In this document: piece by piece, positions 1 through 12,605 of the stretch
How the letters are laid out: every line of letters begins with the position of its first letter
Position numbering within the stretch: the first letter of the stretch is position 1
Assembly (NCBI GenBank): GCA_025917655.1
Contig: CP084615.1
Location: 2,728,001-2,792,000 of the forward strand
Source of the DNA: Chlorella sorokiniana
Taxonomy: Eukaryota; Chlorophyta; Trebouxiophyceae; Chlorellales; Chlorellaceae
Direction: 5' to 3'
DNA: 64,000 nt
Notes under the pieces: model-generated
Database searches by the model: none
Seen by the model: only the letters and a program-made list of their open reading frames with translations
What the model was told of the DNA's origin: nothing
Program-made: the position numbers and the translations under genes

Positions 1-1084
1 TGAGCGCAAAGTCGGCGTAGTCCAGCAGGGCGATGGCGATGATGGCGGCGGCCTCCATGGCCCAGGACAGCGGGTTCCACATGTACTGCGTGTGGGGGGG
101 GCAGCACGGGTGCGGGTCGGGCCGTGCGTGGGAGGGTGCGGCAGCAGGCAGCAGGCAGACACAGCCTGACGGGCGAAGCAGGGTGCCTGAGCATGCTGCA
201 GATTGCCAGAGCGGCAGCTGGGTGCTCGGAAAGCAGCGTGCGGGAGGCTACTACGTGGCGGCAGGGGGCGGAGCGTGTGCCCTTTCGGCAGGCAGGCGGG
301 CGGCGGCGCCTCACCGAGAGGTACACCAGGATGGGGTTCCGAGTCTCCTCGGGCAGCTTGTTGGGGCCATACTCCTCGAGGCGCTTGGCGGCCTCCTCGC
401 CGCTCAGGCCCTTGTGGGTGGCCTGCGGGCAGGGGTTGGATTGGATGGTGTGGGAGGGTGGGTGGGTGGGTCCTGGAGCGCAGGCAGGCAGGAGCCTGGC
501 GGGGGCGGCTCTGCAGCCTGCAGCCAAGCGCCAAGCCCAGCACCCCAGCGGAGCCTGCAGGCTGGATGGGTGTCACTTGCAGGTGTGCTGGGTGATTTGT
601 AAGCTGGGTGGGAGAGTGCCCCAAGGATGACCCAATGCCTTGAAAAGGCACATTTTGGCCGCTGCACGCCGCGACCCAGGGACCCTTTTGACGGCGGGGC
701 GTCTGTCGCACACAGTCTCGCGGTGCTTGCCATCCAGTGGCGTCCAGCAAGGCACCGCTGCCAGGCTGCCAGAGGCGGCGTGCGCGGCGTGGGTGTGCCC
801 CTGGCAGGCAAGGGCGGAGCGGCGGCAGGGAGGGCTGCCAGGGTTCCTACCTTGAGGATCCTCAGGGCCTCCTCCTCGCTAATTTCCTTGAAGTCGATCT
901 CCTCGCCACCATCCGCCACACCAACGGCGGTTTCACCTGCAGAGGGGCGGGGCGCGGGCTGGAGCCTCCGGCAATCTCACAAGCGGTGCCGCTCATTCCA
1001 TTTCTGGCGCTCCGCGGATATATTCCGCTCAGTGTCCCAAGGCTGCAATAGGTAGGCACACCACCCACCGTCTTTGGCAGCCAT
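1..1084 (-). CDS. Plasma-membrane P-type H+-ATPase, N-terminal part (partial, runs off left edge)
   Basis: Proton pump that uses ATP to energise the plasma membrane. Only the cytosolic N terminus and the start of transmembrane helix 1 lie in the window. I place the start at 1084 because a 16-base first exon (1069-1084, MAAKD plus one base) joins in phase to an exon at about 852-942 that reads [18 protein letters not shown] and [10 protein letters not shown]. Exon 3 (315-422) carries the family motif [17 protein letters not shown]. Exon 4 (1-85) reads [16 protein letters not shown], matching the FMWNPLSWVMEAAA motif of plant and algal H+-ATPases. The introns are GT-AG. The catalytic DKTGT site and the regulatory C terminus are outside the window. 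Family assignment is strong; the first exon rests on splice phase alone. Confidence 0.86.
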
Positions 1085-1751
1085 CGCAAAAGCAGATGTG
1101 CTGGACGCCGCCGAGTCGGCTGGTATTTAACGTGTAGCCCGCACACTTGCGTGGCTCCACGAAGGAACAGGGAGAGGCTGTCCCAAGGGTGCTGGGCGGG
1201 GCCAAGGGCTTTTCCGCCTTGGGTATGAAACCGCAGGAGGGGCTCCTCCCGCAGGCCAATGCGGCAGATCTGCAAATCAAGGAGTAAGCAGGCGCGGGTC
1301 TGACAGAGAATGAACCCTTGTAATGTCAGGAGCATCCCCGGTTCTTTCCACCTTCCCCCAGCCCGCCACATGTTGATTTGTAGCGCGAGGAGTGAGCCAC
1401 GGGTGATCCCTTGTTGAGACCATGCTGTTTGTCGGATCTTATATCGATTCGCAGTGTGATCATATTTACCAGCGGTGGAGAGCCGTTGGCATGCGGGGCA
1501 AATGCTGACATCAAGTGCGGCAGCACCCATCGGGCAGCAGCACCAACCCCGTCAGCCGCCCATATAGGCTGGTGACCAGGTAAAATGTCCTTTGTTACCT
1601 GCACGCGGGGGTTGAACGCCCTTGATAGGACCTGCTCATGGACCGCCACCCTCCGGGCCGCTGTCTGAAGGCAAGCTTGGCCGCTGGAACTCGGCAGGGG
1701 GCTTCAAGGGCTTAAATCGCGCTCATCATGCATGCATTCCACCTGGTTGCT
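1085..1751. other. Intergenic region upstream of the H+-ATPase gene
   Basis: This stretch separates the 5' end of the H+-ATPase gene from the 3' end of the coiled-coil gene, both on the minus strand. It is less GC-rich than its surroundings and has no ORF with coding character. It presumably holds the H+-ATPase promoter and 5' leader and the coiled-coil gene's 3' UTR. No specific site can be named. Confidence 0.5.
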
Positions 1752-4700
1752 TCAGGCGCCATGCAGCGAATCAGGTGCTGGCTGCCCGTCTAGGACCACG
1801 ATGCCCTCGCACCCTTGTCGCTGGTACGGGGCTTCCGCCGCGCCTGACGGGCCGTCCGGCAGTGGTTCGCTGTGCTGCTCGCTGATGCGGCGTGCTGCCG
1901 CCTCCCACCACGAGCAACGCTCCCGCAAACGCTGGTGCTCCGCCTGAAGTTGCTGCAGCTGCTGCGCAAACTGGCCATCAAACGCCGCCAACTCGGCACT
2001 CAGCTCCCCGTTCTGCCTCTCCAGCTCACGCAGCCGTGGCCTGCAGCATGCACACACATGCAATGCTCGCCCCCAAAGCACTGCAGCAGCGCCTTGCACC
2101 GCCTGCTGATCCTGGCGGCTGGCCTGCGGGCAAGTGCCAGCGGGGACACCTGGTGGTCCCTGGCGTCGAGCTGCCCGGGGTCAAGCAGATCTTGATCTGG
2201 CATCTTCCGCGCATCAGCCCCCCGCCTGCCAGATGGCCGAGGGACCACCCCTGTCTTGCCCCCAAATCCATTCAGGCATCTGAACCCCCAAAGCTGCTCG
2301 CCCTGCCACCAGCCTCACCGCAGCAGGAGCAGCTCTTGGACCAGGTCCGCAGGGCGCAGCCCCTCCGCCACCAGCACATGCACCTCCTCCCCCACCTGCA
2401 GCAGCGGCGGTGCCGCACCACGCAGCACCCCAGCACCAACGCAGGTCAGACATGCCTTCAAGACGCAATGCTGCAAACGTTCGCCGTCCATCGACCCCCA
2501 CAGCCCGTGATGTCTACGCACGGCCCGCTCTTGCACAGGGTTGGTGTGCCCCCCCATCAACCCACCCACATGTCTCAGCCTGAACGCAGCAGCAGCCCGC
2601 CTGCACGCACACCTGTTCTGCGGTGGCGGCCAGCGCCGCCATCTGCGCATCCCGCTCCTGCAGCGCCCGCTCCAGCTCAGCCACCCGCCCCGTCAGCGCT
2701 CGCTCCCGCCCCGCCGCCGCCTCCTCCCGCCGCTGCCGCGCCGCCCTCAGCTGGCCCTGGAGCGCCGCGTGCACGCCCTGCAGCGCCCCCAGCTGCTGCT
2801 GCACGCGGGCAAGCTCCTCTCGCACCCGCGCAGCATCCTCCAGCTGCTCCTGAAGAGCGGCGCACTGCGCCTTGAGTTGCTTGCCGCGCTCGACAGCCTG
2901 CAGAGAATACCGCTCGTTTCTCTGGCTGGGCGCAGCATAGGCTGGGCGGCGCGTGTGATGCTGGGGGCCCGCGAATGGCATACACGGCAGGCCCTGCTTT
3001 GCATGCATGCAACCCAAGCAGTGGTGCCGACCTGCATGTACTTGGCGCTGGTCACGCCGCTCTGCAGCCCCTTCTGGGCCCGCTCCAGGGCGCCCTTCAA
3101 GAGCTCCACGGTGGACAGCAGCTCCTGCTCACGAGCGCTGGGCTGCTGGCGCCTGCCGCTCACCTTGCTGGCACCGCCCCCCGCCCTGCCGGTGCCGGTG
3201 GGCTTGGCGCCGGCAGCAGCACGCGCAGCCCGAGCCTCAGAGGGAGGCGGGGGCAGGCCGGCAAGCTGCCGCGCTCGGCGATGGACGCGGCCGCCGCCTC
3301 GTCGGCCGCGTGGGGGCTGAGGCTGTCCAGCAGGCTGTGCAGGCGGCGGCGGTGGCGCTCTGCCTCGGCCGCTGCCTGGTCCCGCTGCAGGTGGGCGTCA
3401 AACAGCTGCACGTCTTTCTCCAACAGCTGTGCTGCCAGATCCTGCCCTCCCTGAGCCGCTGCAGCCGAGTTTGCCGGGCCGGGGCTGCCGCTGTACTGCC
3501 TTGGGCAGTATGCCCTGCTGGCCGCCGCCGCTTGCAGCGTGCCGCACCCAATGGCGGGGTCGGGCGACTGAGCTCCCGCCGCGCTTTCCTCCCGGCCGCG
3601 CTGCCGGGCAGCTCCCGGCTGGGCGGGACCCTGTGCTGCAGGGCCGCGTGCTGCTGCTCCAGGGCGTCGTACCGCCGCTGTACCTCCTCCAGCTCCAGCA
3701 CCAGCTCCCGCCACTTCCCAGCCGGCACCATGGCACCCGGCTCGCTGCGCTGCTCCGCGGCGCGCTGCCGCGCCAGCGACTGCCTCTCCGCCACTTGCTG
3801 CGCCTGCAGCTGCACCTGCAGCTGGGCAGCTTGCTCCTCAGCTCGCGAGCGGGCCGCCTGGGCAGAGACCAACGCCGTCGTCTTTTCCTGCACAGCGGGA
3901 AGCCGCGCGGCGGCGACGCCTCTCAACGGCAGCAGACAGGCGGGAGGCACGTGGCGGCAGCACGTCTGTGGTTGCTGCGGCCACACGCACTGAGCCGAGC
4001 ACAGGGCACATGAACTTGCGGCCCAGCACCTTCAGCCTGGCCTGCAGGGCCTCCACTTTCTTCTGCAGCCGCTTGCCCGCCTGCCACTGCTCCAACAACG
4101 GGTTGCCCTCCAGCGGCGCCCCCGCAGCCTCCCTGTTGGGCGGGTCATTCTCAGCCGCTGCCTCGGCACCCTGCTGCCCCCCCGAAGGTGCGTCAGGCAG
4201 CAGGCCGCCGGTGGTGCCCGCCCTGCGACGCTGCCTGGCCGCTGCTGCTGCGGCCGCTGCCGCCGCCGCCTCTTCCCCATCCTCCTCGTCTTTCCTGCCC
4301 TTGGCTTGGAGCGCAGGCGCACACACTGCGCCTCCAGCACCTTGACCCGCTTCTGCAGCAGCTCGGCCACCTTCCCAGGGCCAGCGGCATCCTGCTCCGC
4401 CGCCGCCGCAGCCGCCTGCAGCCGCTTGAGCTGCCGCCGCTGCGCTGCGGCCTCCTTGCGAGCGGCATCCGCCTCCGCCTGGGCTGCCTGGGCGGCAAAC
4501 GCCAGGCGCGCCTTGTCCTCCTCCAGCTCGGCAATGCGACGGTCCTGCACCTCCTGCTCCCTCCAGCTGCTCTCCCGCATCACCCTGCATGAGCAAGGCA
4601 TGGCTGCTTGTGCGCTGCTTGTGGTACAGCAGCAGTTGCGTAGCACAATTGCAACGTTGACCTTTCGGAGCTCGGCCTGCCACTCACAGGTCTGCCTGCC

Positions 4701-6023
4701 GCTTGTACGCATCAATGAGCTTGCACTCCAGCTGCTGCACCACCGCCCGCAGCTTGCCCAGCTGCGCATCCTTCTCCCGCAGCCGCACCTCCAGTCGCTG
4801 GCGTGCCTGGAAAGCCCAGGAACGGCAGCACAGCGGGCATGTCACGGCCTTGGATGGATTCCCAGCACGCTTATAATCAAGCAACCATGCAGATGCCTGT
4901 GCGGCAAGGGTGGGCAAATGCTGCAGGGCTTACGATGCGCTCCATTTTGGGGGACTCGGGCTGCTGCTGACGGCGCTGCTTGCCGTGCAGCGCCCGCCTG
5001 GCACGCTGCAATGGTCCGCTTCCCGCCTTGCAGCACCAACGCCGGTGCACAGCTCTGCTTCCTTCCACTGCCAGCCGTGCCCCCAAGCCTCAGCCTGCTG
5101 TTGCTGGGAGCGACGAGCGTGCTCCTCAGCCTCTGCCTTCTCCTCGGCTTCCGCCTTCAGCAGCAGCTCCACCTCATAGTCCCGCTCCAGGCCGTTGTAC
5201 TGCTCCTGCGCTGCTGCCAGCTGCCGTCGCAGCTCCTGGTTCTCCTGGACCAGCTCCGCCACCAGGCCCCTGCCGCCAGCACCCAGCTCGCTTGCCTCGC
5301 CGCTGCTGGGAGGTCCCTCCTGAGGGGCTGCCGAGGCCTGCTGCTGGTCTGGCGAGCACGCAGCATTCGCACCCTGCCTCTGGGCAGCCCCGCAGGCCCG
5401 TTCAGCTGCCAGCTCGCTCTCAGCACGGGAGAGGCGCCGCTGGCACTCCTCCAGCTGCAGCTGGGCCCACCTCAGCTCTTCCACCTTGCCCAGCAGCAGC
5501 ATGTGGTCCATGCCCTGAATGCAAGCGGCTCCAGGCTCTGGCCCTGCCGCTGGCTGGCTCCCGCTGTGCGTCTCGGCTGAGGCGGCAGCCGCAGGAGGCT
5601 GCAGCCCGAGCTGCGCAACCACGCAGTCGAGCTGCCACTGGAGCTCCTGCAGCGAGTCCATCTGCTTCAGCAGCTCCAGCTCCGTGAGCTGCAGCTTGTA
5701 CCTGTCGTCGTCTGCCTGCAGCCGCGCGTCGCGCGGGTGCGCAGCGGTGCCACAGCAGCAGCGAGCGGCCTCTGCATGCTCTTGCTGGCAAGCTGGCTCC
5801 AACTCAGGGGCTGCATGCTGCTCAGGAGTCACATGGCCGAGCTTCCGGCGCTGCTCCAGCGCCTGGAGGCGTGCCTCCTTCAACGCATTGATCTGCAGCA
5901 GCAACCGAGCGCGGTCGATGAACGAGAGAGGGCGGGTGGCAGCAGGGTGGCCGTTGGGTGTCGGACGTGACTGCGAAGCTTAGAAATGCCCACCTCCTGA
6001 ATCTTTTCGTTGAAAGCGGCCAT
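1752..6023 (-). CDS. Long coiled-coil protein of unknown function
   Basis: Multi-exon gene for a protein of roughly 1000 residues that is almost wholly predicted coiled coil. The first exon (5994-6023) reads MAAFNEKIQE and joins in phase to an exon starting at 5892 (INALKEARLQALEQRRKLGH). Later exons carry heptad-rich stretches such as KLQLTELELLKQMDSLQEL (about 5640-5700), LVQENQELRRQLAAAQEQ (about 5190-5250), EDKARLAFAAQAAQAEADAA (about 4470-4530), REKDAQLGKLRAVVQQLE (about 4720-4780) and a last exon with LRELERQNGELSAELAAFDG (about 1980-2030). There is no signal peptide, membrane segment or catalytic motif. Alternating Glu/Gln/Arg/Ala heptads suggest a structural, centrosomal or ciliary scaffold, but I recognise no ortholog. 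Exon borders inside the gene are only partly resolved. The stop at 1752 is in frame with the last coiled-coil exon. Confidence 0.75.
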
Positions 6024-6325
6024 TGCGGCGCCTCCAGACGCAGGTGCTGTGGGTCAAAGGCAGTGGCGGTGTTGGGCTGCGGGACAAATAGGCCGTGGCT
6101 CATTGAAACGATCTCTGCACATCCAATTATGGAGTATTTCAACATGTTTCGGCTGCAAAGCGGGGAAAAAAGTATGTGTTGCCCGATTGACGTGGCGGCG
6201 ATTATTCTGTTGAATTGAACACCTGTATGCTGCATAATTTAACACCTTGATTCCCTGCTGCAGTCAGTGGGACGGTTTGCTGGGCCAAGACCTGCGTCAC
6301 CGCCAGGGTTTTTAGGCCTGCGCAC
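6024..6325. promoter_or_regulatory. Divergent promoter region between coiled-coil and malonyl-CoA synthetase genes
   Basis: Short shared upstream region between two head-to-head genes. It is clearly more AT-rich than the flanking exons around 6100-6245. It must contain both transcription starts and 5' leaders if the two assigned start codons are right. No motif can be named with confidence. Confidence 0.45.
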
Positions 6326-9300
6326 ATGGAGCTCTTGCGGACGTCCTTGCAATTTCTTCCCCGCACAGCGATCGTAGCAGAAGGGCGCAGCTACCGGTGC
6401 GTGGACACATCCGTCGAACAGCCTCTGCTGCGCCGCCGCCGCGTGGCTGCAGCAGCTTGCGTCACCTTCCCTCCCTCGCACTGCACCGCCCTGCAGCTAC
6501 GCAGACCTTCTATCGATGGCGCTGACGGCAGCCAGGCAACTGGATGCCAGCGCGCAGGCTGCGCGGGCTCAACCAGCGGCCGGCGGCTACGGCCCTCGGG
6601 TGGCTCTCATGTGCGACCCGGGCGGCGCTTACGCTGCAGCGACGTATGCCGCCTGGCTGCACCGCGGCGTCGCAGTGCCGCTGTGCCTGTCCCACCCGGA
6701 CAAGCAGCTGCAGTACGTGCTGGAGGACGCCCAGGTGGCGGCGGTGCTGGCCAGCGAGCGGCACGCGGAGCGGCTGCACCGCCTGGCGCAGGTGCACCTT
6801 GGCATCCCTTTGTGTTTTACTGCCGCTGCTTTGAGCGAATCGTTGTCCCAAGAATCCCCCTCCCTGCGCGTTGAGTCATTGGGGCAACCGGAGAGAAAAC
6901 TCAGTATAAATTATTGTCTGATCCGTCAGCCTGGGAGTTGTGGAGTTAGCGGTTTCTTTGTTAGTTTCCCCCAACCTCAATCCCGCTGTGCAGCCGTTTG
7001 GGGCGCGCGTGGAGGCGGTGCCCGACCCTCCCCCAGGCGCCCCCAGCCGCTGCCGGACAACGGCGACGAGCGGCTGGCTGCGGAGGTGCACGCGCGTCTG
7101 GCGGGGCAAGGCCCCGGCGACGGCGCGCTCATCATCTACACCTCTGGCACCACGGGGCGACCCAAGGGCGCTGCACACGCACGCCAGCCTGGCGGCCATG
7201 ACGGGCACGCTGTGCGCGGCGTGGGAGTGGCGCCCCGCCGACCGCATCTTGCACGCCCTGCCGCTGCACCACGTGCACGGCATAGTCAACGCGCTGTACT
7301 GCCCGCTGGCCGTGGGTGGGTCGGCTGCCATGCCGCTCCCAGTTCGTTGGCCGTGCTCAGGCTGCCACCGAGCCATGACAGCGCTTCTCGGCCTGCACCG
7401 CTCGCCCCTGGCTGTTGCTTGTACGACTCGCCGATCCTCTGCCCGTCACCCCGCTGCCACGCGCACTAACGCTTAGCAGCTGTGCCTTTGCCCTGCTAGT
7501 GAGCCATTGTTGCAGGATGCTCCGAGCTTCCCCTCCCTGCTGTCACCCCCAATGTAGGCGCGACCGTGGAGGTGCTGCCCAAGTTTTCCCCGGACGAGGT
7601 GTGGCGGCGCCTGCAGCGGGAGGAGGATCCCGTCACCGTCTTCATGGGTGGGCTGCCACTCTCTGCATGCTGCCTGGCGCCTTGGAGCAGAGCGACGTGC
7701 CACGCCGCGGAGAGGCGGGGTTCGGCGGCCGGAGCCTGTCTGCATGCCGGAGTGCTTTCCACCTGGTTGCGTGTCTCCCTGCGGGGTGGTGCATGGCTTG
7801 TGTTACAAAAGTGCTGTCTCTTGCGTTGCTATGCAGGCGTGCCCACCATGTACAGCTACCTGCTGGGGCGGTACGATGACATGGCGCACGAGCAGCAGGC
7901 GGCGGCTGCAGCGGCGGCGCGACGGGTGGGTTCCGCTGCGGCCCTGCTTCAGTAAACATGAATGCTGTTTTCCACTGGTGCATGACTCACCCACTCAACT
8001 TCGTTCGGTTGTGAGGCTCCACTTGTCTTTAACTGTGCAGTTGCGACTGACCGTCAGCGGCAGCGCGGCCTGCCCCGCGCCGATCATACAGCGCTGGGAG
8101 CGGCTGTCAGGCGCGCTCTTGCACCTGCTCATCACCCATCCTCTGCAGCGCCCGGCTGCCGCCTTGCACCGCTTCTCACGCCACCCAACTGCATGGCTTC
8201 AGCGCAGGGCATCTTTCATAACCCGGGCTTGCTGACCAGGCGTACTTCATGCGTTGTACTGCATGCAGGACAGCGCCTGCTGGAGCGGTACGGTATGACC
8301 GAAACCGGCATGCTGCTGGGCAACCCGCTGCACGGCGAGCGGCGGCCGGGCGCTGTGGGGCAGCCCTTTGAGGGCGTGCAGGCGCGGATCGTGGACGGCG
8401 AGGGGCGGGATGCCGGGGCAGGCAAGGCTGTTTCAGGCTGGCTGCTGCTGCACAGGAAAGGGCTGGGGATCGTCTGAGCACTGCATTGCTGCTGCTTGGG
8501 CTCATCTCTTGGGCGTCTGTTGAAGAGGTGCGAGGCTTTGGGGCCTCCTCTCTGAGTTCATCCTTGCAGTTCATCCTTGCGCAACCCTGCTTGTCCCACT
8601 GTCCTGCCCCGATACACCCTGCCCGGCAGGGCCCGGTGAGCTGCGTGTGCGCAGCCCCCAGCTGTTCCACGAGTACTGGCAGCACCCCGAGGCCACGGCA
8701 GAGGCGTTTGACGAGCGGGGATACTTCAAAACGGGTGAGCCAGCGGCAGCCCTGTCGTCCACACTGATGCGCATCTGGAAAAACGCTGTCGCTGTTCGCG
8801 CTTCTGCCCGGCCAGCCTCCTGCGTGCGCGAGTTGGCTGCCCGAGCAGCCTGCAGCTGGCTGGCCACGCAGCCAACAAGCTTCCTGCTGCGCTGTGTTCT
8901 GGGGCGTGGTACCGCAGGAGATACTGCAGTGCTGGAGGATGGGTACTATCGCCTGCTGGGCCGCACCTCGGTGGACATCATCAAGCACGGCGGATACAAG
9001 GCAGGCCTGCCCGGCTGCTCACATGCTGCCTAACTGCCCTACGCCTCATGGCGCGGCTGCTGCTTGTCGCTTGATATAGCATGCCGTGGAACAGGTGTCC
9101 GCCAGGCGAGTTTTTGAACTAAGCGGTTTGGCCTCCGCCCGTCCTTTTCTCAGATATCGGCGCTTGCCATTGAGAGCGTGCTGCTGGAGCACCCTGACAT
9201 AGCGGAGGCGGCAGTGCTGGGCCTGCCCGATGAAACGCTCGGCGAGGTGGGTGGGCTGAGCACAGCATGGCATCATGTGCCTGCGTTTGTAAGCCTTACC

Positions 9301-9632
9301 AGGTGGCCACACTATTTTAACGACCCTGCCAGCTTACTCTCTCCCTCGATGCAGCGCATCGCGGCGGTTGTCGCGCTCAAGCCGCAGGCTGGCGGCTTGA
9401 CGCTGGCGGCCCTCCGTGAGTGGGCTTCCCAGCAGCTTCCCCCTACCAGCTGCCGACGCAGCTGCTGCTGGTGCCGCAGCTGAAGCGCAACGCCATGGGC
9501 AAGGTGAACAAGAAGGAGCTGCTGCGGGAGGTGCTCAGCGGCAGCATCGGCGGCGGCGGCGGCGACAGCAAAGATGGAGGCTGCGGGGCGGCGCTACAGC
9601 GTCTGCAGCAGCGTAACACGCTGCGAGCTTGA
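6326..9632 (+). CDS. Malonyl-CoA synthetase, ACSF3/AAE13-type acyl-activating enzyme
   Basis: Adenylate-forming enzyme that in this family makes malonyl-CoA from malonate, CoA and ATP, in mitochondria and/or plastids. Motifs in order: [23 protein letters not shown]-binding loop [11 protein letters not shown] (about 7138), [52 protein letters not shown] (A5, about 8284), [20 protein letters not shown] (A8) and the C-terminal lysine motif [20 protein letters not shown] followed by GM and the PKFSPDEVW loop point to ACSF3 rather than 4CL. Exons: 6326-6396, 6497-6791, 6994-7315, 7558-7647, 7837-7925, 8041-8110, 8269-8421, 8630-8734, 8918-9000, 9154-9246, 9355-9632. Three introns (after 8110, 8421 and 9000) have GC donors. 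The reading frame slips at C runs near 7045 and 9440 and just after the AMP-binding loop near 7168. The first two look like homopolymer errors. Confidence 0.85.
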
Positions 9633-9703
9633 TCCCGGTAGTGAGTTTCGCAAGGCGGCTTCCTGTGCATCATTATCTGTACGAATTGCTGCCGGCCACG
9701 TGG

Positions 9704-9708
9704 TTACA
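9704..9708 (-). terminator. Probable TGTAA polyadenylation signal of the SET-domain gene
   Basis: The minus strand reads TGTAA about 55 bases past the stop of the gene ending at 9762. TGTAA is the usual chlorophyte poly(A) signal. The position fits, but a five-base match alone is weak. Confidence 0.4.
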
Positions 9709-9761
9709 AGGAGACGAGAAAACGAGAAAACAGTAACAGTAATCTAATGCGTGGACAGCGC

Positions 9762-12574
9762 TCACTTCGCGGCCTTTGCCAGCCGCTTGCGGCTCTTGGC
9801 CGCAGCTCGCTCCAGCAGCCGCTTCTTCTCCAGCCGGAACTGGACGGCGGCCCGCTGGCGGGGGCCATGAGGTGCGCAGTCTGTGGAGGCAGCAGCAGCA
9901 GGGGCCACCGGGGAAGTCGTGAGTTGTGGCCAAGTGGGAGATTCAGGACGGGGAGGCGTTGTCGCAGGCAGGAGAAAGGTCAACGAGGCACTGCCACGCC
10001 AGGCTGGTAGCGGGCAGGGCGCCCCACCCACCACCCACCTGCAGCATCCGCTCGTCGTCCGCAGCCGTGCTGGGCTTGCCGGCAAGCTCCGCCTCTGCCG
10101 CCGCAAGCAGCGCGGCGCGCAGCTGTGCATCGCTCACGCTGCTGCCGCCCAGCGCGCCGCGAGCAGCCTGCTGGCTGTCGGCCGTAAAGCTGCCCTTGGC
10201 ATTGACCACCAGCTGCACGGTTCCGGCGGTGAGGGGAACAGAGGGTGAGGTGGGGGTGGGGGTGGGGGGGGGGGGGAAACTGCGGTTGGCGCCGCCGCTG
10301 CTGTTGGCAGCCGGCTCATCTGCAGATCCATCCAGGGTGTTCCTGGCTTTCGTCACACCCCACCCTTGTTGCAATGCAACTCAGTACCTGCACGTTTGTA
10401 CCGCCCAGTACCGCGTCAAACGCGTACACGTCGTTCGGGTTGCCGGGTTCTGTAAACGAGTAGTACTGCAGCAGCGAGCCGTTGGACTGCTTGCCGTAGC
10501 TGATGTACACCTGGCAGCAGGGGTGCAGCAAACCAAGTGCTTGGCACGCACCAGTGGGACACTTGCGGCTGCAGGTGACTTGGATTAGCGCGCAACAGGG
10601 CCCCGATGCTATTGTCAGCAAAAGTCGCTGGAGAGGGGCCCATGGGAGCCTGCTGGGGGCTCTGCTGCCTTGCCTCCCTCCCGCACCTGCTCCCCAGTGC
10701 GGTACGCTGACTGCGTCTGCAGCGCAAAGCTGTCCTTGAAGTACTCAAAGCTGACGTCGGACTGCGCAGAGGGGTGCAGCAAGTCAAGAAGAGAGTGTCA
10801 GCTGAGAAAGCAGCAGCAGGAGCTACCAAGCTGGGCAGAAGGCATGGCCCGGCTCAGGCTGCTGGGGGCGGTTGTTGCGGGGCTGCGACAGTAAACGCAC
10901 CTCAACAAAGCTGCTGTGGTTCAGGGAGTCCACGACGGGGCAGAGCGCGTACCACTTGAGCTTCTGGCTGCAGGGAGGGAAGCAGGAGGGGCGGTTAAAG
11001 CGGGCAAGACACAGGAGTTTGTCGAGGTGGACGGGCCACCGCCTGCAGCGCACCACGCCCGGCTCGCGGCGTCAACAAGCTTTGGACATCCTGCCGCTGT
11101 CAAGCAACAAACACGCAGGCAGCTAACATCAAACAAAGTACAGCCACCGAGTGACAAGTATCCAGCTGCTGGCCGTCTCCCCCCCCTCACGCAAGCAAAG
11201 CGTCGTAAATTATGTTGAAGAGAAGGGCGGCGATGCCAGCGTTGAGCGCCTGCTCCAGCGGCAGCGCCTGCCAGACGGAATAGGCGCCGCCGAGGCCCAG
11301 CACCAGGCCAAGCGTGCGCAGCTTCTCGCCCACTGCAGCCACACGTGCCGCTGCTTGTTAGCGCGAGGACGGGGAGCCCAGGAGGCAGGCGGAGCAGGAG
11401 CCGTCGTTTGTTCGGCATGCTGCACAACAGGCCGCTGTAGATGCCGCCATCATGGAGCGCGCAGCTGGCATGCGAGCCGCAGCTGTGCATGCAGCCACCC
11501 CTGCCTGCCGAGCCACCTGTGCTCAACCTTGCATGCCCACCTGTGCTGCCTGTGTAGGGGCCGCTGAAAGCGCGGCTGCGCACGTTTTCCACTGCCCACA
11601 GGAAGTCCTCCCAGCTGACCGCAGCCTGGCCGGGCCGCAGCGCCGCGCGCAGCCGGTCGTGCTGCTGCCGCCATGCTGCCTGCTGCTGCTTGATCTGCCA
11701 GCAGAGGTGGGGGCGATGGGTGTGTGGTGTGTGGGGGTCCAGGCGGCGGGGCGGGCAAACCATTAGCATGAACATGCCGGTCTATGGCAAGCAGGGGTCA
11801 CGCAGCAGAACCAGCGTGACAGTCTCCCACTTCCATGGAATGGTGAAACGCGCGCACGCTGTCTCTGAAGTACATTCTGCAGTACCTCTTTGATGGCAGG
11901 AGGGTACTGCAGCTCCGCCAGCTCGCTTTCCTCCCAGCGCACAGGCGTGTCGATGCTGCGCGGCAGCTGCTCAACGTATCCCCAAACCGCGCTGTCCCGC
12001 CCCTTTGTCCGCTCCCAGAGCAGCAGAACCCCCATCTTGACGAACCACGGGGATTCCTTGTAGAATGCTGCAGCGGGGAGGCGGCAGCGAGGCGCAGGGG
12101 GTCGACATCTTGCGACCCGCTTGAGGGGGAGCAGCAGGACCCGCTGAATGTGCCTCCACTCGGCACAGGTTTCCCATGCTGCCCATGAACAGGCCTAAAG
12201 ACCGCAGGGTGCAGCACCGGGTGATTAATCCCAAAGCCCAACAATGGGTCACCTGGGTCCACAAAGTCTGGGCAGGGGCAGCGCTCATTGGGCGCCACGA
12301 CCAGAGCGGCACCGCGTGGCACCGTCACAAACACCTCCCCCGGGGCAATGTCCGCCAGCGCCTGGCCGCCGCGCAGCTCGCCAAAGTAGGCCTGCGTCAG
12401 TTTGGGCGACACGATGCCTGCAACAGCAAGGGCGTGGATGCAACTGTGGGGTGGTCCTGCTTCCTTGGGCTGGAGCATCAAGCCACTCACGACTTGCACG
12501 TGGCCGTACCCGCTTGCTCTGCCCACGCCAGATAGTCTTTGGTGACTGCTGCCTCCTTGGCTCTGCCGCTGCCG

Positions 12575-12605
<31 letters not shown>

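Noticed and set aside
4306-5580. Plus-strand frame of about 420 codons
   Set aside because: Antisense shadow of the coiled-coil gene; Leu/Ser/Ala-rich without motifs, while the minus strand shows clear heptads.
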